DNA from: CAIWXH01 sp964555675
Lineage (GTDB): Bacteria; Chloroflexota; Chloroflexia; Chloroflexales; Chloroflexaceae
Assembly (NCBI GenBank): GCA_964555675.1
Contig: CAZKTU010000180.1
Coordinates: 1-13,856, forward strand
Reading direction: 5' to 3'
DNA length: 13,856 nucleotides
This document shows, piece after piece, positions 9,169-13,856 of this stretch (positions are counted from its first letter, which is position 1; each line of letters starts with the position of its first letter). Below the pieces are notes generated by a model that searched no databases, was not told where the DNA came from, and was given only the letters and a program-made list of their open reading frames with translations. Made by a program: the position numbers and the translations under genes.

Positions 9169-9228
9169 GCCTCCCCGCGCCCCTCCTGAAGCCGTCAAAT
9201 ACTCGTAGAGGCCTCCCCGCGCCCCTCC
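9169..9228. repeat. 18-bp direct repeat (two copies, 42 bp apart)
   Basis: GCCTCCCCGCGCCCCTCC is present identically at 9169-9186 and 9211-9228. The first copy doubles as the right arm of the 9-bp hairpin at 9157-9177. The second copy is preceded by AGAG, making its own GAGGCCTC palindrome (9208-9215). Exact duplication outside a gene suggests repeat-unit expansion or two copies of an interspersed element. Confidence 0.7.
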
Positions 9229-9262
9229 CGTGACGCAGCTTCAGGTTGGAAAGTGGGCCAGA

Positions 9263-9290
9263 TTGACGCCCGGCCCAGATCGGGTAAGAT
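9263..9290 (+). promoter_or_regulatory. Sigma70-like promoter of the three-gene operon
   Basis: TTGACG (9263-9268), a 16-base spacer and TAAGAT (9285-9290). The predicted start is about 9297, only three bases before the ATG at 9300, so the mRNA would be nearly leaderless. An AGGG (9291-9294), five bases before the ATG, would act as a ribosome site only if transcription began further upstream, so the two readings compete. Confidence 0.5.
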
Positions 9291-9299
9291 AGGGCCGCT

Positions 9300-9749
9300 A
9301 TGCACGACGAGAACTTTTTCGCCTATCAGCGCAAGGCCCTCGAGCCACTGTTGGCCTGGGGGATCGGCAACAGCATCGGCGGGGCCCTGCTCATGCTCGC
9401 GCCGGGCTTCCCGCGCCACTTCGGCATGCAGGCCGCCTCGTGGGGTGTGATCGACGTGCTGCTGGCCATCGCCGGCCGCCGCCGCGCCCTGCTCAAGGCC
9501 GAGGAGCTGGCCCACGGCGACCTCGACGAGGCCGTGGCGGCCCGCGAGGCCGAGACGTTCCGCAACATCCTGGCCTTCAACGCCGGGCTCGACCTGATCT
9601 ATATCGCCGTCGGCCTGGCCGTGGCCGCCCGCTACGCCGGGCGCCCCGACCGCAGGGGCCTTGGCTATGGCGTCGCCTTCCAGGGCGCCTTTCTGCTCGC
9701 CTTCGACGCGCTGCTGGCGCGCGATGTTGACCGGCGCTTCGTCTCATGA
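9300..9749 (+). CDS. Small four-helix membrane protein (DUF6992-like?)
   Basis: A 149-residue hydrophobic protein with about four membrane segments (residues 17-35, 43-58, 88-110 and 120-140). A charged cytoplasmic-looking linker (about 59-87, rich in R, K, E and A) lies between segments 2 and 3. The WGIGNSIGGALL ... WGVIDVLLAIAG pattern recalls the DUF6992 type of small membrane protein, a tentative link from memory. No catalytic motif is visible. ATG at 9300 is the only sensible start; a promoter abuts it. Its stop overlaps the start of the methyltransferase gene by 4 bp (ATGA at 9746-9749), so the two are translationally coupled. It may act as a membrane partner or scaffold for the enzymes encoded after it, which is inference from gene order only. 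Confidence 0.82.
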   Translation: MHDENFFAYQRKALEPLLAWGIGNSIGGALLMLAPGFPRHFGMQAASWGVIDVLLAIAGRRRALLKAEELAHGDLDEAVAAREAETFRNILAFNAGLDLIYIAVGLAVAARYAGRPDRRGLGYGVAFQGAFLLAFDALLARDVDRRFVS

Positions 9750-10825
9750 TCACACGAGAGCTCTTCCCCCTGCTCCAGTGCCCCACCTGCCGCTCGCGCG
9801 AGCTCTATGTGCTCGCCGACGGCGTACACTGCGGGGCCTGCAGCAGCGCCTACGGCTTCCACGCTGGCTATATCGACCTGATGCCCCGCGACACCAACTA
9901 CGGCTACGTCTCGAAGTACGTCACCGACGAGGCCGAGCTGGCCGAAGAGCTCGACTACCGCGAGCTGGCCCCGCCCCTGCTGGCCGCCGGCGTGCGCGAC
10001 CGGGCCCTGCGGCGCCTGCTGCGCTTCCGCCCCGGCGACGTCGCCCTCGATAATGGCTGCGGCACCGCCAAGCACGCGGTCTGGAACGCCGACCAGGTGC
10101 GCCTGATGGTCGGCAGCGACCCGGCCACCCTCTTCGCCGACCAGGCCGTGGCTCAGGTGGCCCTGGCCAAGGCCGACTCGCGCAGTCTGCCCTTCGCCGA
10201 GGCCAGCTTCGACAAGGCCTTTGCGATCGATATCCTCGAGCACTTCCCCCTCGACGTGATCGACGACTACCTGGCCGAGACCGCCCGCGTCCTGCGCCCC
10301 GGCGGGCGCATGCTGGCCTTCTCGAACACCCGCGAGATGTCGCCCATCCAGCCGGTGATCAACCTCAGCCGGCGCCTCGGCCGCCTGTTCGTCAAGGCCG
10401 GGGTCTATGACTTCTCGCGCGAGGCCCGCCGCAAGTCCGATCATATCAAGGCCCTCGAGAGCTGGGAGGACGTGCTGGCCGCCTTCGAGCGGGCCGGCCT
10501 GCGCCCGGTCAAGGTGGTCTTCTGGAATAGCCTCTTCACCACCTTCGTCGAGCACGTCCTGATGAAGCTCGGCGAGGCGATTCTGGGAAGGCTGAAGGCT
10601 GAAGGCGGAGGGATGAAGCCGAACCAGGCCGGCACGGATTTTCATCCTTCAGAAGGCGTTGATCGCGAGATCAGGGCTCGCCGCCGCGTGCGCAAGCAGT
10701 TGCGCCCCGGCAGCCCGGTCTACCTGGCCCTGATGGCCGTGACCCTGCTGATGGAGCTCGACCTCTGGCTCTTCGGCTGGATGCGCTGCGGGAGCTATTT
10801 CATCGTGGTGGAGAAGCCCGCGTGA
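9746..10825 (+). CDS. Zinc-ribbon class I SAM-dependent methyltransferase with C-terminal membrane segment
   Basis: A 359-residue enzyme. An N-terminal Trm112-like zinc ribbon has two CxxC pairs (C12/C15 in QCPTC and C29/C32 in CGAC). The Rossmann methyltransferase domain follows, with the SAM-binding motif VALDNGCGTAKH (99-110), the DSRSLPFAEASFDKAFAIDILEHF stretch (about 144-167) typical of Methyltransf_11, and RVLRPGGRMLAFSN (181-194). A hydrophobic helix near 326-346 could anchor the C-terminus to the membrane, suggesting a lipid-like or membrane-bound acceptor; the substrate is unknown. Residues about 281-304 (GRLKAEGGG to FHPSEG) look like a repeat-derived in-frame insertion. There is no Shine-Dalgarno: the start lies in a 4-bp overlap with the preceding stop, and the stop overlaps the next gene's GTG by 4 bp, marking a coupled operon. 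Confidence 0.88.
   Translation: MITRELFPLLQCPTCRSRELYVLADGVHCGACSSAYGFHAGYIDLMPRDTNYGYVSKYVTDEAELAEELDYRELAPPLLAAGVRDRALRRLLRFRPGDVALDNGCGTAKHAVWNADQVRLMVGSDPATLFADQAVAQVALAKADSRSLPFAEASFDKAFAIDILEHFPLDVIDDYLAETARVLRPGGRMLAFSNTREMSPIQPVINLSRRLGRLFVKAGVYDFSREARRKSDHIKALESWEDVLAAFERAGLRPVKVVFWNSLFTTFVEHVLMKLGEAILGRLKAEGGGMKPNQAGTDFHPSEGVDREIRARRRVRKQLRPGSPVYLALMAVTLLMELDLWLFGWMRCGSYFIVVEKPA
10599..10652. repeat. Imperfect inverted repeat inside the methyltransferase gene
   Basis: The left arm (10599-10617, CTGAAGGCGGAGGGATGAA) and right arm (10641-10652, TTCATCCTTCAG) pair as CTGAAGG and GGATGAA blocks, with extra bases in the left arm and a 23-base spacer. A tandem GGCTGAA unit precedes it (about 10590-10604). 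The stretch is AG-rich on the coding strand and has poorer codon bias than the flanks. It keeps the reading frame. Confidence 0.5.
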
Positions 10826-12003
10826 CCATCTACCGCCCTCTGGGCGAGGCCGATATCGAGCGCTGCATGGCCCTCGAGGCCTACGCCTTCAGCGCCAACC
10901 CCGACCGCAGCCACTTGGCCCAGGGCCAGATCAAGCAGTTCCGCGGGCTCTTCGACGGCGAAAGCTTGCTCGCCCAGCTCGAGATCCTCTCGCTGCGCGT
11001 GCGCACGGGCCGCGGCGAGATCGCGGCCGCCGGCGTCGGCTCGGTCGCCAGCGCCCCCGAGACGCGCAGGCGCGGCCACGTCGCGACCCTGATGCGCCAT
11101 CTGGTCGACGAGCTGCGCGCCACGGGCGTGCCCCTCTGCATCCTCTACCCCTTCAAGCGCTCGTTCTACGGGCGCTACGGCTGGGCCACCTTCTTCGAGC
11201 GCAAGCTCTACAGCGGCCCGCCCGCGCTGTTCGCCCACTTCCGCCCCGGCCCCGGCAGCTTCACCCCCGCCGGCCCCGCCCAGATCCCCGAGCTCGACCG
11301 CATCTACAGCGGGGCCCTGCGCGGCCGCTTCGGGACGCTGCTGCGCGACCCGGCCTGGTGGGAGCACGAGGTGCTGCACGATTGGGATAACCGCCGCTGG
11401 CACGCCTATATCTGGCGCGACGAGCAGGGCGTCGGCCGCTCGTACCTGGTCTTTCAGCTCGAGCCCGACGGCCAGGGCGGCCGCCGCTTCGAGGCCCGCG
11501 AGATGGTCGCCCTCGATCCCCTCGCCCGCGCCCAGCTCTTCGCCTTCGTCGCCGGGCACCAGGACCAGGTCTCAAGCGTGCGCTTCCGCGCCCCGGCCGA
11601 CGCGCCGGTCAGCCTGCTCTTCCCCGATCCCCCCGAGTGTACGGTGCAGCCCCATTTTATGCTGCGCCTGCTCGATATCCCGACGGCCCTCGCGGGCTAT
11701 AGCTTCCCGTCCGAGCTGACCGGCCGCCTCACCCTGGCCGTGACCGACGACTGGATCCCCGCCAACCAGGGCGTCTTCGCCATCGAGCTCGAGGGCGGCC
11801 GCTGCCAGGTGACGCGCCTGGCCGCCGACGCGCCCGCCGAGCTCAGCTGCGACGTGCGCACGCTCACCCAGATCTATAGCCGCCTGCTGCGGCCGCGCAC
11901 CGCCGCCGCCTTCGGCCTGCTCGCGGCGCCCGACCGGGCCGCCCTCGAGCTCGTCGACGCCGCCTTCGCCGGGCTCGCGCCCTTCTGTGCAGACTTTTTC
12001 TAG
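10822..12003 (+). CDS. Eis-like GNAT N-acetyltransferase with C-terminal SCP2-like domain
   Basis: A 393-residue enzyme of the Eis (enhanced intracellular survival) type, which transfers acetyl from acetyl-CoA to amines, including aminoglycosides and lysines in known members. The N-terminal GNAT domain shows GVGSVASAPETRRRGHVATLM (71-91, broken by the CoA-binding RRRGHV at 82-87) and the Eis-specific SFYGRYGW, whose Y116 matches the general-acid tyrosine of mycobacterial Eis. A second GNAT-like domain follows, then an SCP2-like C-terminal domain (about 280-393). The protein ends in Phe, as does M. tuberculosis Eis, where the C-terminal carboxylate is catalytic. The start is GTG at 10822, overlapping the methyltransferase stop by 4 bp (GTGA), with GGAG at 10810-10813. 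Length (Eis about 400) is normal. The natural substrate is unknown; operon context suggests a modification pathway more than drug resistance. Confidence 0.88.
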   Translation: MTIYRPLGEADIERCMALEAYAFSANPDRSHLAQGQIKQFRGLFDGESLLAQLEILSLRVRTGRGEIAAAGVGSVASAPETRRRGHVATLMRHLVDELRATGVPLCILYPFKRSFYGRYGWATFFERKLYSGPPALFAHFRPGPGSFTPAGPAQIPELDRIYSGALRGRFGTLLRDPAWWEHEVLHDWDNRRWHAYIWRDEQGVGRSYLVFQLEPDGQGGRRFEAREMVALDPLARAQLFAFVAGHQDQVSSVRFRAPADAPVSLLFPDPPECTVQPHFMLRLLDIPTALAGYSFPSELTGRLTLAVTDDWIPANQGVFAIELEGGRCQVTRLAADAPAELSCDVRTLTQIYSRLLRPRTAAAFGLLAAPDRAALELVDAAFAGLAPFCADFF

Positions 12004-12014
12004 TGGGTCACGTG
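12001..12014 (+). repeat. Copy B of the post-stop repeat (TAGTGGGTCACGTG), running into the gap
   Basis: Thirteen of 14 bases match 3430-3443, again beginning with a gene's TAG stop. It continues GAGGT and then enters the N run. Sequence after the gap (TGTGGGCCATGGCG, 12119-12132) also partly resembles copy A (GTGGGTCACATGGCG), as if the unassembled interval is repeat-rich. Confidence 0.45.
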
Positions 12015-12018
12015 AGGT

Positions 12019-12118
12019 NNNNNNNNNNNNNNNNNNNNNNNNNNNNNNNNNNNNNNNNNNNNNNNNNNNNNNNNNNNNNNNNNNNNNNNNNNNNNNNNNN
12101 NNNNNNNNNNNNNNNNNN
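12019..12118. other. Assembly gap (100 Ns)
   Basis: Exactly 100 undetermined bases, the conventional placeholder for a scaffold gap of unknown size. The true distance and content between the acetyltransferase gene and the Tat-exported protein gene are unknown, so promoter and operon structure across it cannot be judged. Confidence 0.98.
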
Positions 12119-12153
12119 TGTGGGCCATGGCGTCTGATGCCCAGAGGAGCACT

Positions 12154-13329
12154 ATGCGCCGCAGACAGTTTCTTGGCCTGCTCGCCGCCCTGGCTGCGGC
12201 CCGCGCCGCCGCCCCGGCTGTGCCCCACGCGCTGGCCGCAGTCGACCGCCTGAACTGGTGGGACCCGGCCCCTGTCTCGACCACTCAGGGCAGCTATGTG
12301 GCCCTCGAGTGGCGCTACCTGGCCGGCCGGATCACCCAGGGCGCCCAGGACTTCGGCTTCGTCGTGTCGCTCGCCGACTATAACCCCCTGCCGCCCTTCA
12401 TCACGCAGAATTACCAGGAACTGCTGGTGATGCGCCAGGACTTCACGGGCGCGCAGGCTCACGCCACCAGCACCTACAGGGGCGCCCTGACATACGACGC
12501 CGGCACGGCCACCTACAGCTTCGTCGCCGACGGCAACCCGGCCATCAGCGCCAGCTGGCGCTTCGACAGTACGGCGCAGACCTACACCCTGAGCGTGGCC
12601 ACGCCCGAGCTGACCCTCGGCGGCCTGCTGCTCAGCCCGGTGGGCGACCTGATCCCCGAGGGCGGCGGCGAGGTCAGCTCGGGCAAGATCAGCGTGAACG
12701 GTGTCCCCGTGATCGCCACCTCAGACTATTTCGCCGACTGGGTCACGATCAGCAGCGCCGGGCAGCCCCTCGGCCTCGGCCGTCTGGATATGCAGACGAT
12801 CAGGCCCAGCCTGGCCAGCGGCGACACGGCCGGCTTCTCGCACCACTGGTTCTGCCTGGCCTGCACCCTCGCCGACGACAGCGAGGCCTGGATCACGGCG
12901 TGGGAGATCGTCTCGGGCGGCGCGACGGTGTGGGGCCTCACCACGGCCACCGGGCGCGGCGCCGCCTGGAGCGTCAGCTCGCTCACCGAGGCAGGTTTCA
13001 CGGGCGCCCAGGCCCTCACCCTCGCGATCGGCGACTGGCAGCTGATCCCCGACGCCGACCCGCCCCTGCGGACGGGCAAGCGCTGGCGGCTGCGCCAGGG
13101 CAACGTGGCCGCGGGCGACGGCCTCGACCTCGAGCTCGAGGTAGCCCCGGGCCAGTTCATCAAAGGCGCCCGCGTCTCGTCGGGGCTGAACATCCCCATG
13201 CAAGAGTCGATCGGGATTGTCGCGCGCGGCAGCGTGGGCGGCAAGGCGATCAAGGCGGTCAGCTTCGCCGTGGCCGAGTCGACCTTCAGCGCGGACAGCC
13301 GCGTCTTCCTGCCCACAGTCACACGCTAG
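12154..13329 (+). CDS. Tat-exported protein with lipocalin/CrtC-AttH-like features
   Basis: A 391-residue exported protein. The N-terminus MRRRQFLGLLAALAAARAAA is a twin-arginine signal (RRxFLG plus hydrophobic core, Ala-rich cleavage region near residues 25-30), implying folding in the cytoplasm before export. The mature part is beta-rich. Features recalling the AttH/carotenoid 1,2-hydratase (hydroxyneurosporene synthase) lipocalin-like family are YVALEWRYLAGRIT, QDFGFVVSLADYN, STYRGALTYDAGTATYSF, and especially FSHHWFCLACTLADDSEAWITAWE, the position of the family's His-Trp and Asp-containing strand. Assignment is by pattern and tentative; no activity is claimed. The start at 12154 is preferred over an in-frame ATG at 12127 because GAGGAG (12144-12149) precedes it by four bases and the Tat motif then begins correctly. 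It lies six bases before the glycosyltransferase gene. Confidence 0.72.
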   Translation: MRRRQFLGLLAALAAARAAAPAVPHALAAVDRLNWWDPAPVSTTQGSYVALEWRYLAGRITQGAQDFGFVVSLADYNPLPPFITQNYQELLVMRQDFTGAQAHATSTYRGALTYDAGTATYSFVADGNPAISASWRFDSTAQTYTLSVATPELTLGGLLLSPVGDLIPEGGGEVSSGKISVNGVPVIATSDYFADWVTISSAGQPLGLGRLDMQTIRPSLASGDTAGFSHHWFCLACTLADDSEAWITAWEIVSGGATVWGLTTATGRGAAWSVSSLTEAGFTGAQALTLAIGDWQLIPDADPPLRTGKRWRLRQGNVAAGDGLDLELEVAPGQFIKGARVSSGLNIPMQESIGIVARGSVGGKAIKAVSFAVAESTFSADSRVFLPTVTR

Positions 13330-13335
13330 ATATTT

Positions 13336-13856
13336 ATGTCAATTCGACCACTCTACATCTCGCCGATGGGCCGCGGCGGCGTCGACTTCGGCATCCAGAA
13401 CATCACTCGCTCGGTGACAGCGGCCGGTCTGCGCCCCGAGCTCCTGCGCCTGCCCGAGGTCTACAACTTCCTGCCCATGCTCATCCCGAGGGCCATGCCC
13501 GACGGCTGGTGGCGCGGCTTCGACGTGATCCAGGGACGCTCGCGGGTGGCTTTCAGCTTCAAGGCCACGGGGCTGCCGGTGGTGACCACGGTGCACCACC
13601 TGACCACCGACCCCGAGCTGCAGCCCTACAGCTCGTTCGCCCAGCGGCTCTTCTACCGGCTGGTCGAATCGCGCTACGACGGGCTCTCGGTGGCCTACGC
13701 CGACGCCGTGGTCTGTGTCAGCCGCTTCACCCAGCGCCAGGTCGAGCAGACCTACGGGCGGGCCGACAGCCAGATCATCTTCGACGGCATCGACACCGAC
13801 GTCTTCACGCCGACGCCGGGGCTGGCCCGCCGCGACGACGGGCTGCCGCCGAGCGA
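13336..13856 (+). CDS. Family 4 glycosyltransferase, N-terminal half (cut by window end)
   Basis: Open from ATG at 13336 to the window end (173 codons, no stop). It begins MSIRPLYISPMGRGGVDFGIQ, with a Gly-rich N-terminal Rossmann loop. TTVHHLTTD, then LSVAYADAVVCVSRFTQRQV and IIFDGIDTDVFTP follow, the acceptor-domain and linker signature of GT-B, GT4-type retaining glycosyltransferases (usually xNGIDxxxF; here Asp replaces Asn). The sugar donor and acceptor cannot be told; the donor-binding C-terminal domain is outside the window. Six bases separate it from the preceding stop and there is no clear Shine-Dalgarno, so it is probably translated by coupling with the Tat-protein gene. This may be the first gene of a cell-surface polysaccharide or glycolipid cluster continuing to the right. 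Confidence 0.82.
   Translation, partial: MSIRPLYISPMGRGGVDFGIQNITRSVTAAGLRPELLRLPEVYNFLPMLIPRAMPDGWWRGFDVIQGRSRVAFSFKATGLPVVTTVHHLTTDPELQPYSSFAQRLFYRLVESRYDGLSVAYADAVVCVSRFTQRQVEQTYGRADSQIIFDGIDTDVFTPTPGLARRDDGLPPS

Larger units (their letters stand above)
9122..9250. repeat. Structured intergenic element with nested inverted repeats
   Basis: The 185-bp gap 9115-9299 is unusually structured. Perfect inverted pairs are TCCAACCT (9122-9129) with AGGTTGGA (9243-9250), TTTGACGG (9132-9139) with CCGTCAAA (9192-9199), CGGGGAGGC (9157-9165) with GCCTCCCCG (9169-9177; 9-bp stem, 3-base loop), and CCTGAAGC (9185-9192) with GCTTCAGG (9238-9245). The outer, middle and inner pairs nest; the last pair competes with the others. 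It ends just before the promoter of the next operon. This looks like a MITE/REP-type mobile repeat or a structured transcript end, not a gene. I found no open frame with protein-like composition. Confidence 0.6.

Noticed and set aside
9157..9177. 9-bp GC hairpin as a canonical rho-independent terminator
   Set aside because: The T-tract precedes the hairpin instead of following it on the plus strand, and on the minus strand the hairpin is followed by As, so neither direction fits.
7234..9198. 654-codon minus-strand open frame
   Set aside because: It overlaps the EamA gene in another frame and the phosphoesterase gene on the other strand. The Arg/Gly/Pro-rich translation has no domain.
9169..9228. 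CRISPR-like direct repeat
   Set aside because: There are only two 18-bp units with one 24-bp spacer, no cas genes, and the unit is part of a local hairpin.
12127..12153. Earlier ATG for the Tat-exported protein
   Set aside because: It adds nine residues before the RRRQFLG signal and has no ribosome site, whereas GAGGAG fits the ATG at 12154.

Overview
The window is a GC-rich (roughly 70%), gene-dense bacterial chromosome segment with a scaffold gap of 100 Ns at 12019-12118. A phylum-level guess from gene content is Chloroflexota (filamentous Chloroflexales/Roseiflexaceae-like). The clues are a cellular family B DNA polymerase beside der, an Eis-type acetyltransferase, high GC, and short GC-rich intergenic repeats. 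This is inference; no rRNA or other marker is present.

Layout. On the minus strand at the left edge is glgX (glycogen debranching), missing only its extreme C-terminus. It diverges from a plus-strand gene for a multi-pass membrane protein of unknown function (2470-3432). That gene converges on a minus-strand der-polB pair (7191 down to 3493): the ribosome-assembly GTPase Der, then a proofreading family B DNA polymerase with a sliding-clamp-binding motif near its C-terminus. A minus-strand EamA/DMT exporter (7266-8159) lies upstream of der and diverges from a plus-strand calcineurin-like phosphoesterase (8257-9114).

A highly structured intergenic stretch (9115-9260) with nested inverted repeats and an 18-bp direct repeat comes next. 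It is followed by a tightly coupled three-gene operon: a small four-helix membrane protein (9300-9749), a zinc-ribbon SAM methyltransferase with a C-terminal membrane segment (9746-10825), and an Eis-like GNAT/SCP2 acetyltransferase (10822-12003). Each junction overlaps by 4 bp.

Beyond the gap is a Tat-exported protein with lipocalin/carotenoid-hydratase-like (AttH/CrtC) features (12154-13329). Six bases further on is the N-terminal half of a family 4 glycosyltransferase (13336 to the edge).

Promoter signals read by eye include a perfect TATAAT for der and two sigma70-like promoters whose -10 lies so close to the ATG that their transcripts would be leaderless or nearly so. The points most worth a second look are the structured element at 9115-9260, an apparent in-frame repeat insertion in the methyltransferase gene, a short post-stop repeat whose second copy runs into the assembly gap, the coupled three-gene operon, and the der-polB pairing. 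I see no CRISPR array, transposase, tRNA or rRNA.
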